Assembly (NCBI GenBank): GCA_027924585.1
Contig: BSBM01000361.1
Coordinates: 65,377,501 to 65,441,500, forward strand
Reading direction: 5' to 3'
Source: Larix kaempferi
Lineage: Eukaryota > Streptophyta > Pinopsida > Pinales > Pinaceae
Length of the DNA stretch: 64,000 nucleotides
Part shown: positions 11,294 through 23,425 of the stretch, in pieces
Numbering within the stretch: the first letter of the stretch is position 1
Layout: the number at the start of each line of letters is the position of its first letter
Made by a program: the position numbers and the translations under genes
The notes under the pieces: generated by a model
Told to the model about the DNA's origin: nothing
Database searches by the model: none
What the model saw: the letters and a program-made list of their open reading frames with translations, nothing else

Positions 11294-13201
11294 TTGGATC
11301 TGATTATCATAGAGCTTATGGGTGATCCAGACTCTAATTGTGAAATTTTATCAAACCATTTATCTTTTGGATTGTTGATATTTTTTTATTTTTCATACTT
11401 GGATCCCGCTCGATGCACCTGGGTAGTTTTGAGCATGCGTCACTGTAACTCTGACGCACTTTACCTTTAAGCATCTTGCGTCACTGACACCCTTTTCCTA
11501 TTGACAACCTACACCATTGACACACTTCCGGCGTGTGAAAAGCATGTCAATGGGTTTCCAATGCTCTGGTGTACCATTGTAGGGCGGATCGCCCTTCAAA
11601 AATTGGTGCATAGTTTAAAAAATATCCCAAAGTGATTTTGGCTTGGTTTGTTGATGTATGTGTGTTGTCCTTGACAGTCACATAGTCTCCTACACACAGT
11701 ATACTTTGTCTTTGGTTTTTTGTTGAAGTTTATAGTTTGATTTCAGTCCTAGATAGTCAAGCGAGTGTCACTTTGGTTGTGAGAAATTTCAATCCCTCAC
11801 GAGGACATTCAATCTTGTGACTCCCTCTCAGTTTGTCTGATTTGTTCACTCTTACTTCTCATCCCTCTAATAGTTAGTTGTTGTGAATTTTGCAAACTTG
11901 GTATGCTTTTGCTTGTTGTTTCGAGATCTTGGGTGATTAATATTTTTTGAGAATTTCCAATTGATCAAAGATTGCAGTAGCAAATATTCTCTAGTTATCT
12001 GAATTTAGGTTAAAAGCCTGGCATAATTCTCAGATTCATTGAGTACATTAGTGTGAAAATCAGAAATTTCTTTATTATCTTCACTCAAACAGATTACTTG
12101 GAATTGTTGCAAATATTTTTTCATGTTTTGAAATAATTGTTTAAGAACCTTTGAAAAAGCTAAAAATTTATCAATGCTTATGGCTTCTTGGTTTTTAAAA
12201 AGTTCCTTTTTTACTTCCTTGAAAGTTTTTAGTGCATTTAGGCCTTCTCAAAGTATTCTAAAAGTTGGTGAAAGCTCTTGTATTTTTGGTTTTCTCTCCA
12301 CTCATTTTTATTTTCATTTCAGAATTAAAGTTATTGCAATCGAAACAGAAATTTGTCTTTTCATGTTTGCTCATAGGCTTCCTTAAGTTGAAAAAGAAAA
12401 AGAGAAAAATATTTTCAATTTGGTGTAATTTTCATTTTTGTTGGATTATTTGAAAGAGTACTTTTTAGTCTGTTGGTTAAAGAAAGTAGGGGTGCTTTGT
12501 TTAGTTTTTCTATCGGAAAGGAAAAGACTTCTCCTTACCTTAATTAGTTTTCATTGAAAGGAAAAATGAAGACTTGCATTTCATATAGATTAGTGTTGCA
12601 TCTTGTTTAAATTCCAAGTCTACACTCCATGCATTCACCTAACCATACAAGATAAAATCAAGTGGTAGCCTAGGTTTAAATTGTATAGAAACTCGTGTGC
12701 GAGGTTAGAGACGTGTTCCGGCGTCTTAAAATGTGGCAGATGTCGTTATTTTCCTGCACTGCATCCCGGGGGCTTGCAGTTATTCCTGAAACCATCTGAC
12801 TTAACCATTGGTCGCCTTGGCGTGGCAATACACCGAGAACAACACTCGGGGAGCTACTACGCACGTACTTCCATGTAGTGGGGTTATACGGTCAGGGGTA
12901 TGGTCCTAATCCTACCTGGTTAGTGCATTGAAATATTGGGCCAAGTATAATTGTTGGACCCTGTAGTATATCGCGAGTTGTGACACCTTGATAATCCCGC
13001 GAGGTTCCATACTTTTGAATCCCACCTATCACATAATTTTGCTTGCGGCTTTAGCTTGAGTAGGCCTTGAAGTGTGTTTTTATTTTTTAGAAGAATATTA
13101 GGAGAAGTTTTACATTAGCCTCCCTGGATGAGTATCCCTTAAGAAGATCCCACCGAATATTAAATTTTCCACCTGAATATCACCCTAACCAGGAGGAGAA
13201 A
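11294..13201. other. Unassigned; probably LTR and leader of element C
   Basis: No gene is supported. Position and plus-strand orientation of the gag that follows suggest that at least the right half is the leader of element C, but I could not find a clear LTR edge or primer site. T-rich stretches occupy 12100-12470. Confidence 0.4.
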
Positions 13202-15630
13202 TTGGGAGAAAGCATGGATCAACCCACAACATCTGGATCACACAGAGAAGAAAATCCTAATATTGAAACAGGAGGAAACTACTACCCTCTTGTAAATCCA
13301 CCTAACATTGATCCTACAAGACCTTTGTTAGTGGAACAACCTCCTCTACATGACACGTATTTTCATCATTCGCTTGACGATCTCCCCAGAGCTATAGATT
13401 GGATTTTCATTCGACCTGATAGCAATCGCGTTTGGTCCAACCACATCATTTTGGGGAACTTCTTTAGGCTATAATATTTATGAATTTGGTTCACTTTCAA
13501 TGGTGGAAACTCCATCGCGTCGTTTTCATCCTCGATGGATTCCTAACAACAAATTTCTCGCACCATTTTATGAGACTATCGACTGTTTACGTACATTCGG
13601 TCACCAAATTAGGTGCCATAGTTTTCCTCTAAGACTCGATTCAGAAGTATTAGTCCCTGAACAACATTCCCCCATACATTATTTTTATTTTTCTTCACCA
13701 GGAATATACACACCCATTATGACCACTTATGAGCCAGGCCAACCATCTTTTCCATTTGGTACACCTCTAGATCATTTGGCCGGTTCTACACCTCACTTGA
13801 CCCCAACAACTGGAGGGAAACCTTTAGCTACTATTAACTTTATAACTGGAACACCACCTCCACCTCAAAACTTGAGCAGAGGTTATCCCCTAGTTAGTAG
13901 TGAAAAATGAGTATGGTTCAACCAACCATTAGTGGTCAACACATGCTTATTGAGCATACTCCAATGAGTGGACAACTTTCAATTGGAGGGAAACCCCTAG
14001 TCAATGGACAAAATCTAACTGGGGGGCACCATCCAGTTAGGGGACAAAATGTGAGCGGAGGATATCCTTCACACATGAACTATAAAAGGGTTGGAAATTC
14101 ACTCCCAACCATGGGACAACCTACGTGGGAACATCAAATGGGGGGACCATCTACTTGGACCCAACCCCCATGGGGTCATACGTACCCGGGTAATCATAAC
14201 ATTTCTATAGGTCAAAACTATCCAGGGAATATTTTTCCTAGATTACCCTATCCTAGAAATATGAAAACCCCATGGAGGAATCATAATGTTCCACTGACTA
14301 GACCTCCAGCTGGCGGGCCACCCCCCCACCCTCCATACCCCCACCACATTTCCCTCCTCCCCCACTACCTGTCCCACCTCCACCTGGAGGACCCCCATAC
14401 TCCGACGGTGGGCCCCCTTACTACGGAGGAGGAACCCCTTCAGGTCCACATCCATATGGCCAACACTTTATGGGAAGACCCTACCATCATTTGATTCATG
14501 GTCCTAATGGTACCCAGATACCTTATCAATATTACCAATATCCACATCCAAACCGACAGTTACCATTTATGGCTACGTTAGATTTGTCGGATCTGTCTTG
14601 TTTGACCAATGATCCCATTCAACATGGTATAAATTGGCCAACTATTCTTGTGAAGTTACCATCAGACATTTCGAAATTCAATGTCAAACCCGGTGAGGAT
14701 CCTATGAATCACGTAATGACTTATCATTTGTGGTGCTCCTCCAACTCCTTAATGGACGATTCTATCTGTCTGAGGTTGTTTCAATGAACCCTCACCATTA
14801 CTGCTATGAAGTGGTACATCGAGTTACCACCACACTCTTTCGTTGATTTTCGATCTTTAGCTATGGCCTTTCTTACTCATTTTCAACTACCAATCCGCTA
14901 TGAAACTGACACAGATATTTTGACATCCCTCCGACAATCAACATCCACTCACATCTCTGATCTGCATATTCATGAGTGGAGAAGGAAGCGTTGCCTCATT
15001 AAAGCTCCCATTCTGAATCAGTTACTTGCTAATTGGTTCACGAAGTCTTTACTATCCATCATAGCTAAAGACGTGGCTATGGGCGGGGCTGTTACGGAAG
15101 AAAAAGCTATTACATGTGCTCAGTATCTAGACCTAGTCCATGATCAATATAACACCTTATATGACATTATTACTAATGCCCCATGCCCTACACACGACCC
15201 AAAAAACCTCCTATGGGATCACACGCCGATGGCATGATTGGTTATGTTCATTCCTAGCCTACTACCCAATCAGGTGGATCACAGAAACACCATAGTTCGA
15301 ATCCATTCTTGTCATAGGATGGAACCAACACCAATCGATCACCCAACCCTTCTTCCACCGTGGAAGTGAATTTAGATCAATCTGCTTCACCTCAAAAATC
15401 CAGTGGCAAAAAGAAGAACAAATTTTAATCCAAGAAATATTCTAATCAGCAGGAACCCAAAAATAATCCCGATGACACGAAACAAAAGCGGGAGGTCAAA
15501 TATCCTTGTTTACTATGTGGTGACGATCACTTCACGAAAGAATGTACACATCATGAAGAAGTGCAAAAGTTTCTTAAGGGAAACCCCACACCCGTAGTTT
15601 TAACGGATCCCTTCCCCACAAAACAATAGA
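13202..15630 (+). pseudogene. gag of element C with intact zinc knuckle motif
   Basis: Four or more overlapping pieces in different frames form one gag. The N-terminal part (13202-13910) has no named domain. It is followed by a Pro/Gly/Gln-rich segment (13907-14480), then the conserved capsid-like region (14470-15237) with LTNDPIQHGINWP, SDISKFNVKPGEDP and MKWYIELPPHSF. A zinc knuckle of the C-x2-C-x3-H-x4-C type (CLLCGDDHFTKEC, 15507-15545) binds RNA in this family. At least four frame changes and several stops make it non-functional. The capsid region aligns by eye with that of D (36440-36720), for example LTNDPI and NSxxDDSI. Confidence 0.75.
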
Positions 15631-15860
15631 AAATGATTTCACAACGACCACTTCCTTCTTAAGGAGAACTGTCTACAACCGCTCATGTTCTTATGATGCG
15701 CAGCGAAATGGTCAACTTATCTAACAGGTCAGGCACATACGACTCTATTTATGACAAGGGATCCAACGTGGGTGATACTGAAAAATACTCTGCATCTATG
15801 TCTCATATTCTTTCGCCTTAAGGTCCTCTGGTCATAGAGAAACATTTACCATACACAGTA

Positions 15861-16500
15861 TTGCATCCCCCAAAGAGCACAATTCGAAAAGCAATTTTTA
15901 ACCCTAACGCCCGAGCCGCTCAAAGCTACAATATTGTGGAAGATCTAGACCAGTCCCCTTGTGCTATGTCGACGCTAGAAGTATTACAAAATTTCCCCAA
16001 TCAACGAAAGACTCTGCTATCTGCTATAGGAGCAATGCATCCCAATTTTTCCAACACCATTATGTTCAAATTAGAGTATTTCAAGTTGAGGCTTTCCTAC
16101 CAATTAGTGTTTCAAATTGTTACCAATGTTTCTGGGAAAAGTATCCATCATATTGTTTTAGACGAAGGAGACTCTACTTCTGTTATGTCGCTATCCTGCT
16201 AGAGATCCATTGGCTCTCCCGAGTTGAATCATTCCCCCACCACCTTGAAATCATTCGATGGATGTGGATTTCAACCCCACGGGATGTTACAATCGTTAGT
16301 CATAGAGTTGGGAGGCAAGACCGTTTCTATTAACGTGGAAGTGGTCGATGTCCCATTGTATTATAATTTGCTATTAGTTCGAAATTGGTTCTATTCCATG
16401 ATCGCGGTCGCATCCTCTATCTTCCACATCGTGCAGTTTCCCCACCATAGGAAAATTGTCACTATCGACCAATTAGATTTTTGTACACCAGAAACCACTA
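15861..16500 (+). pseudogene. Protease region of element C
   Basis: The segment begins with the pre-protease motif NIVEDLDQSPCAMSTLEVL and NQRKTLLSAIGA, which also occurs in D. The retropepsin active site reads VLDEGDSTSVMS, with Glu where classic aspartic proteases have Ser or Thr; D has NEGASTCVMS at the same place, and from memory this is usual in Ogre-like families. A stop (TAG at about 16200) and a frame change split it from the second half, which holds IVTIDQLDF. The enzyme would have cut the Gag-Pol precursor. It is not intact. Confidence 0.65.
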
Positions 16501-17139
16501 CTCATCCTCCGGATAATGTCCATCTTTTGGGTCACTCTTCACGAATATATGATAGTGTGGGGGTAAGACTCCTCAAAGACTCATCTCTGATAGGATTTTT
16601 TCCAACATCAAATCACCCAAACCTTGTTTCCATGGTGAACATGATCTCGTCTATGATCCCAACCTCCTCCAACTCAATAGACCAATGGGTTGTGCTCGAT
16701 CTTCACCATATGGATTTGATTGGAGATTCGATGCCTCTCAATCTTGTTGAATCCAATTATGAGGCAATCCAATCAACACCCAATTTACCGAATGTCCACT
16801 CTACAGTGGCATCCAACCCAGGTTCTCTGCCACCATAGCGGAACTCATCCTTATGATCACCTAATCCTCTACTCTAGAATTTTCATTCTGATGAATCAAT
16901 TATGGATATTAAGAGCTTGGATGAACCCCCATGGGAATACCTTCATCATCGATCGTCCTTCCTTCTACCTCTTGACACGGTAGAGAACACAATTCAGACT
17001 ATTGTTTCACCAGATGTCTTTTTCCATACTCAATCTCCTTTTCTTACCCAACATACAGTAACTAAGGGAAATTTGGAAAACATCATGCCTACCATCACTG
17101 TAGACATCTCGATAAAACCAAGCATCGTGGAAAATATTC
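16501..17139 (+). other. Linker between protease and RT of C
   Basis: Partly open frames (to about 16838 and 16902-17240) without a recognised domain; in Gag-Pol of this type a variable spacer is expected here. Confidence 0.4.
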
Positions 17140-17482
17140 ACATAGACCAAACTTGTTCTCCGGATGAACTCAACTTTTACGGCCTTTTTAAACAGTTCCG
17201 CGATGTATTTTCATGGAACTACGAGAAATGTCCTGGATAGATCCTACTATTGTTATGCATGAGATCCAAACATATCCCGACACTAAACCTATCTAGAAAA
17301 AACTCCGTCCAGTGCACCCTAGGAAGATTGCGGCTATTAAAGCAGAGATAGAAAAGTTGTTGAAAGTTGGGTCCATTTATCATGTTCCCTTAATAGATTG
17401 GGTCTCCAATTTCGTCCTGGTTCCAAGAAACAAGGAACCATTAGAGTTTGTGTTGATTACAAGGATCTAAATAAGGATTGTA
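17140..17482 (+). pseudogene. Reverse transcriptase of C, N-terminal part
   Basis: The pre-RT motif FKQFRDVFSWNYEKCPG is followed by IDPTIVMHEIQ, a stop in the KPI-KKLRP stretch, AEIEKLLKVGSIYHV, WVSNFVLVPR and, after a frameshift, VCVDYKDLNKDC. These are the fingers of a gypsy RT. The coding sequence stops at the insertion point of element A and continues at 32697. Confidence 0.8.
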
Positions 17483-19021
17483 TGTAATGTACCAATTAGT
17501 ATTAGTGATACAAAAACTCTTTACTTCATATAAATAATTAAAACAATGATTGTGGAAGCTAGATTGACTGAGGATGGGAAAGCTCAAAGGATTTGGATGG
17601 ATGGAGGGATATGATATTTTTTTTATACCTTTGCACAAGGTACTAAGACCATTGATGTTTCAAGAGCAACAATATGCAATCTACTCCAATGCTCCTGGGC
17701 TTCTCAGCATATGTAGACTAATATGGGTGCAAACTTGGACTATAGGTTGGAGATGGGTTTTTTTTACTCAGATAGGTAAATATCATTAAATTAAAATCAT
17801 TACATAATAAAATAACATTCCATAAAGTTCTATGAATTTCTGAGCAAGTCTCACAAAAATACAAGTAAAATTGCCTTCCAGGATTACTCAACTAGTGTGA
17901 ATTCAGCGCTCCCAAACAGTCAGTAAAGGCTCACGAAATTATTATATGAGACATGGAATGTAACATATGACATATTAAGTAACTCCAGGAACATGAATTA
18001 CTTCATTTGGATAAATAATCATTCATTTATTAATTGCAAACTGGAAACTAGTCAAATTATAGCTAAATCTAGAAGGGGTGGAGAAATATGAGAAGAAATA
18101 TGGCTTATGTAATTTTAATTGATATGAATGATATCATAGGATTACATTCACTATTAATACATCATAAATTATCCAAGTGACTCCTCAAATTATTACAAAA
18201 GTTTCTCTCCATTCTTACTAAACAATATAGCACTAGAAATCAATGAAGAGCTCTGAGATTCGAACCATAGACTTGTTGGAGCTTGATGAAATTTGAACCA
18301 ACCTTGTTTCAGCTACAGGAATTGCAAATAAAATCAATGAAGATGTTGGAATTCCATCATCCTCTCATAGAAAGATGGGGCACACATCCCAAACTTAACC
18401 AAGGGCACATCTCCCAAGTCTCTAAGGCAAAATTGATCTCATACCAATACTCAAACTGACAAAATATGTGAATGTGGTGCGCAATGGTTTATTTATGGAT
18501 ACTGGGTGACTTGATGAGCAATTCTTCATGGATAATGCGTCCTCCTTGAGTGGATAAGGAAAGCTATCTTTCCTTCCTTTCCTTTCCTCCTTTTTCCTTT
18601 TCTGGTTGCCTTTCTACTTTCTACTTTGGATTTTTCTTCTTTTTTCTGAACTTTCATTCTTTTCTGACTTTCCTGCTTTATGCCTTTGTGTTGCTTTTCC
18701 TGTTTTTTTCCTCCTTTCTTTTCTTTTTCCTGATTTTCTAGATTTATGTGCTTTTCTCTTTGACTTATTCTTCAAGTCTCTCCTCAACCAACCTTATCCA
18801 CTAATGCACCTTGGTGGAGAATTATCCTCATTTATTCCACATAAAAAATATTAAATGCATAAAATTAAATAATCCATGTGCATAATTAAACTTAGGATAA
18901 CATTTATTGCATAGTCTAATCAATTAAATGCCTGGAAATTCCAAAATTAACCCCATGGTCATGAAATTGTCTCCTCAACCCAAGAGATTGATTGGGTTTG
19001 GAACTTGTTCCACTGCTCATT
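17483..19021 (-). repeat. 3' LTR of A, left portion (broken by B2)
   Basis: Starts TGTAATGTACC and aligns with 31163 onward (TGTAACATACC), including pyrimidine-rich DNA (18550-18750) that also occurs at 32240-32420. The last 110 bases (18912-19021) are repeated on the far side of B2. Confidence 0.85.
18912..19021. repeat. 110-bp target repeat, left copy
   Basis: TAGTCTAATCAATTAAATGC through CCACTGCTCATT. It recurs at 23299-23408 with two differences. The intact LTR of A (about 32570-32680) has this sequence once. Confidence 0.85.
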
Positions 19022-19326
19022 TGTGAAGAACCTGCAATAATTAATTAATGCAAATACACGAGATATCAGAAATAACAGAACTCATAATCACTTTTATATT
19101 GATCACAGGCCACTTCGAGGGGGCAACCTCCTTTGAGCAAGCTCAATACAATTAACTTCACGGTGCCTTCAATGACCTCAACACACACTTATATACTAAG
19201 TCTATTCCCAATACTATGAGTCAAAACCATGGGACATATAATACTACGGGATGACTTACAAAGCATATGCGTCCAACAACAATATACTAACATAGTAAAG
19301 AGAAGGGTTGACACGAGTTCCTAACA
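19022..19326 (-). repeat. 3' LTR of B2 (left, with internal deletion)
   Basis: Starts TGTGAAGAACC, ends GAGTTCCTAACA. A block between the two ACTTACAAAGCATATGCG segments of the longer copies is missing, consistent with slippage between those repeats. Confidence 0.9.
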
Positions 19327-19345
19327 TCCCCTCTCCCTTAGAAAA
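19327..19345 (-). promoter_or_regulatory. Polypurine tract of B2
   Basis: Minus strand CTAAGGGAGAGGGGA directly beside the 3' LTR, the same as in B1. Confidence 0.8.
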
Positions 19346-20856
19346 ATATTTGTCCTCAAAGCTTTGGTTGGGGAAATTGCTATAGAATCTGAAGGAGTGG
19401 TTCCCCGGTAGCATCCTCGGGTTGCATTTCGGGCCACTAACACCTTTGGAGTGTTAGGGAGGATTTGCTCGGAAGGTTGTAGACAAAGAAGAACCCTATC
19501 AGTTGCGTGGAAAGTGTTCTAAGAACAGTGCTGATCGGCTTGTTGCTTCATTCGAATTCTGGCCAGGTGAAGATTGTCCTACAGAATGAGAAGAATCTGA
19601 TCACGGTTTCGAAGAACCGAGTCAATTTCCTGAACTGGAAAGCTGCTAAGGGTGTATGGAAGCAGAACTGGTGGTGTCTATCCATAGACTGCTTCATATG
19701 GTGTCCTTTGAGATGTGGTATTGTACCACCAGAGCGCTTCTAGGAAATCCATAGAAATAGTTGGCCAAAGCTGTGTAGGGATGGGAAAGGGTTTGAGAAA
19801 TCCCAAAAGGAGTGTCATTTCACCCTTGTTGACTTGGAAAGTATCACAGTCAACCACCATCTGTTGAATTGTCATTTTCAGTCCCTGCCAAAAGAAGTTA
19901 CATTGTTCCCAGTCATACATTTGGAAGAACCCAGAGTGCCCTGCTGATGAAGAAGCATGGTGTTCATAGAAGAGATAGCCTTGTTGAACATATTGCAACC
20001 AATTTGGAACAAGCAGAGAAAGAGCTGTAAGAGAAACTGGGTCATCAATTGTGCGAGAAGGAGCATCTGCCACCATATTGTCCTTACCCTTCTTGTAAGT
20101 GATCGCATAGGGATAACCCATGAGTTGGATAACCCATTTCAAGTGTGTTGGGTAGGAGACCCATTGTTCCAGAAAATTTTCCAGACTCTGGAGATCAGTC
20201 TTGATGCAGAAATAATTCCCTAATAGTTATGGCTGCCACTTATGTACTGCATGCAAAATAGCCATCATTTCCTACTGAGAGGTAGATGCGACTAAATTCT
20301 TACCAGAAAGGTCTCTTGAAGGCAGCAAGCTCATTGGTTCAGCAAAGACACCTGCATATCTATCTAAGGAAGTAGTGGAGACCGTTGATGGGTGCATCTG
20401 AATGGAATGGAGCTGAGCGATGACACCATGTGAATTCTTCTTAAGGATTTTTTCCAGGCGATGTGAACTGATGATGTGGAGAGACTCTGGTTGTAAGCCC
20501 ATTAATTTGTGTTGTGCCCCATTGACTGAAAACTGCATCCAAAGTTCACAAAAATGCCATAAGATGGGGCCAAGTGTGCGTAACCATTAAACGCCCAAAA
20601 CCACATCACATCCGCCTAAGGACAAGGAAAACATGTTAGAGCCCAGGTTATAATCTTCCATAGAGATACGCACATTGTGACACTTCCCCTTGCAAGGTAA
20701 GGTACCCCCATTGGCAACCATGACTTCAAAGTTGGAGCAAGGATGGACAAAACAATCAGTCTGTTTGGCAATCCGAGGGTCAATGAAGTTATGAGTGCTA
20801 CCAGAATCAATGAGTATGGTAAGAGGGAACTTCTTGAAGTATCCCCTGACCTGCAT
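19346..20856 (-). pseudogene. Protease, RNase H and partial integrase of B2
   Basis: Protease is recognisable at 20856-20587: active site LIDSGSTHNFID, then DVVLGV. After a stop come the linker (QFSVNGAQHKLMGLQPESL and LDRYAGVFAEPMSLLPSR) and directly RNase H (LSGKNLVASTSQ, a stop, EMMAILHAV, then YKKGKDNMVADAPSR). The integrase zinc region is degraded, and SMDFLEA is joined to LWWYNTTSQRTPYEAVYG, so the D-D-E core is lost. The RT palm is absent (join near 20300). The element could not have made its own reverse transcriptase or integrase from this template. Confidence 0.82.
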
Positions 20857-21039
20857 TGTTTGTGGGGTTGTGACATTGGTTATAGCATGGAGAGAGATCG
20901 CGGGTGGGTCGTCCTAAAATGGGGTGTCAACAAGCAGGTGTTGAATGTCAACCTGATCATCTACTGTATCTGGAGCTTCTTCACCAAGTTCAAAGGAAGG
21001 CAGAGAATCCACATCCAAGAGATAGAGCTTTTGTTGAAC

Positions 21040-21840
21040 ATATCTATGTCCCTGAGTGAATTTCTCATCACAATTATAACAAAGCCCTTTTTCTTGGCGT
21101 GCCTACATCTCGGTTTCAGACAAATGCTTGATAGGAGTTGGTCGAGGAGCTGGCGGGATGGGAGGTCGTTGAGAACCCATATTTGGAAAGGGAACAAAAG
21201 TGGGTTTAGAGCGTTGTTGGGCTGCAAGCTTGCCTTCTTCCAACTTAGCCAAACCTAAGACTTCCATCATTGTGTTGGGACAAAACATTTTAACCTCTGA
21301 CCGGATTTCATCCTTAATACCACTGATAAAACAACTCCTGTAAAATTCATCAGACAATCCTTCTGTGTGATTGGCGAGTTTCTCAAATTCTGTCTGATAC
21401 TCTCTCACTATGCCAGTTTGGTGAAGTTTATTGAGTGATCCTGTGAAGTCGTCAAAAGCACTAGGACCAAATCGTGACAAAAGGAGTTGGCAAAAATCTG
21501 TCCAGTTTGGTTCGGGATGAGCTTTGAGGTACCAATGGTACCATTGAAGGGCTTCCTGTTCCAAATGAAAGGATGCAAGTGGAAATTTCTGGACATCAAA
21601 AGTATTATGCAGACTGAAATATTGTTCTGTGCGATATATCCATCCAGTCGGATCAGTACCATTGAAGCGAGGAAAATCAAGCTTCGGCCCACGAAAGTTG
21701 CTGGAAGAAGAGAACCCGGTGGCTGCAAAAGATTCTGGTTGTCGGTTATTGTTCATGGCTGAATGTTGAAGATGGAGGCTGAAAATTTTTTCATCCAAAT
21801 CTTGGAGTTTGGTTTGGATGGCTGCAAGTGCTTCCTCCAT
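21040..21840 (-). pseudogene. gag of B2
   Basis: The likely start is MEEALAAIQTKL near 21840. The frame stays open for about 245 codons to 21103. It includes the capsid motifs GPKLDFPRFNGTDPTGW, FHLEQEALQWYHW and FKGTG-like spacing around GSLNKLHQTGIVREYQTEFE. After one stop it continues into a zinc-finger-like CYNCDEKFTQGHRY near 21080, in which the last Cys is Tyr. Capsid and nucleocapsid of this type package the genomic RNA. This is the best preserved coding region of family B in the window and the only one able to suggest that Gag was kept while RT was lost. Confidence 0.8.
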
Positions 21841-22895
21841 GGTTTTTGCTCCTGCGCAGGTGACAACCACAACCAAAAGTTTTTTTTTTTTTTTTGGAAA
21901 TGGATAGAAAAACACAAACAAAAGCTTATTTAGTAAAGGAAGATTTGGATTTGGGAAAAACTCAGATGGGTAATTGGGGTTTGACTAGGTTTGGACACTT
22001 TCTGATGGACAGGGAAGCAAAAAATGGGGATTTCAGAAGCAGGGTGAAAGAATGAGAAAATTTGGTAGAGAGGGACAAAGAAGCAGAATTAGGAAAGGAA
22101 CACAGTGGCAAAATTTGAAAGCGTTTGGGTGAAAATTGAAGGAGTTATGGCAAACCCTAAAAATAGACAAATGTGGGATTTCTGGTCTTGGGAAGTGGAA
22201 TTTGGGATAGGGTCTTCAGGAATGAAATATGCAGAATGGGATTGCAGGGATGTCAGTGAAGTTTTAGGGAAAACAGAGTTGAAACAAGGGAGATATGGCC
22301 GAAAAACAAAAGTGTCAGTGTTCTTTTCAAAAATGGATCGGCAATAGCGGCATGGAAGGGATCTGCAACAAATGGATCTGCAACGACGTGGAAGGGATCG
22401 AAAATGGATGGATATGAAATGACGACTGGATCTGGAATGAATTTCAGAATAGATCTTAAATGGCTGGATTTGGAGCGGAAGTGATCGCCAACAGTTCAGC
22501 TGAAAATAGATATGGACCCCAGGTATGTGCGGATTCCTATCGGTTCAGGGGATTCACTCGGCCACTAATGTTGTCTGACGACTTGCATATTTGGGAAATA
22601 CCCCTCACTCCACGGCTCAGGTAAAACTGATAACCGCTTTGCCACAAACGACAGCTCTTGGTTTACCTCATAGGTGGGAACTAGTCAATTAGGTAGGGGT
22701 CGCTGCCCTTTTCGCTGGCAGGTCCTCTCAATGTGCCAGCTACTTTGGTGTTCTTGTGGTACTCCTCAAAATGAGTTTTAGGGCTTATGCCCAAGTAATT
22801 CCCACAGTTAAGCGGATAGGGGTTATTTCCAGATACGAACTTGCAACAGATGCGAAAAAAATTTGGCAGAAATTCCACCCAACCAGCCCAAGAAA
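21841..22895 (-). other. Untranslated leader of B2
   Basis: Homologous to the leaders of B0 and B1; it contains a T-rich run at about 21879-21895 and no supported sense-strand gene. Confidence 0.7.
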
Positions 22896-22909
22896 GTGCT
22901 CTGATACCA
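22896..22909 (-). promoter_or_regulatory. Primer binding site of B2
   Basis: Minus strand TGGTATCAGAGCAC, a perfect match to the initiator-Met tRNA primer site known from plant LTR elements, two bases from the 5' LTR. Confidence 0.9.
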
Positions 22910-22911
22910 GA

Positions 22912-23298
22912 TGTGAAGAACCTGCAATAATTGATTAATGCAAATACACGAGATACCATAAATAACAAAACTCACAATCACTTTTATATTGATCACAGGC
23001 CACTTCGAGGGGGCAACCTCCTTTGAGCAAGCTCAATACAATTAACTTCACGGTGCCTTCAATGACCTCAACACACACTTATATACTAAGTCTATGCCCA
23101 ATACTATGAGTCAAAACCATGGGACTTATAATACTGCGGGACGACTTACAAAGCATATGCGTCCAATACTATGGGTCAATACTACGGGCTAATATAAACT
23201 ATGGCTCAACAAATACCATGGGACGACTTACAAAGCATATGCATCCAACAACAATATACTAACATAATAAAGAGAAGGGTTGACACGGGTTCCTAACA
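22912..23298 (-). repeat. 5' LTR of B2 (right)
   Basis: Starts TGTGAAGAACC and ends GGGTTCCTAACA; full-length family-B LTR. Confidence 0.92.
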
Positions 23299-23425
23299 TA
23301 GTCTAATAAATTAAATGCCTGGAAATTCCAAAATTAACCCCATGGTCATGAAATTGTCTCCTCAACCCAAGGGATTGATTGGGTTTGGAACTTGTTCCAC
23401 TGCTCATTGTTGAGGGGACATGACA
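23299..23425 (-). repeat. 3' LTR of A, terminal portion; first 110 bases are the right target repeat
   Basis: Bases 23299-23408 repeat 18912-19021; the LTR then ends GAGGGGACATGACA at 23425, matching the right LTR end at 32696. The purine tract TTGGGTGGGGAGGAA (minus) follows. Confidence 0.85.

Larger units (their letters stand above)
19022..23298 (-). mobile_element. Family-B gypsy element, copy B2, internally deleted, in the LTR of A
   Basis: Minus-strand element with left LTR 19022-19326 (shortened by about 80 bases inside), right LTR 22912-23298, primer site and purine tract. Its 3.6-kb interior holds leader, gag, protease, then RNase H fused directly to the pre-RT linker, and a truncated integrase. 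The RT and integrase-core deletions are the same as in B1. Its flanks form a 110-bp direct repeat and not the usual 5-bp target duplication. Confidence 0.9.

Noticed and set aside
11583-11596. Near-palindrome GGGCGGATCGCCC as an operator
   Set aside because: Imperfect, single, and without any gene next to it.
18550-18854. Phe-rich plus-strand frames as membrane proteins
   Set aside because: They come from the pyrimidine-rich tract (TTTCC repeats) of the LTR of A and recur in its other LTR at 32225-32512.
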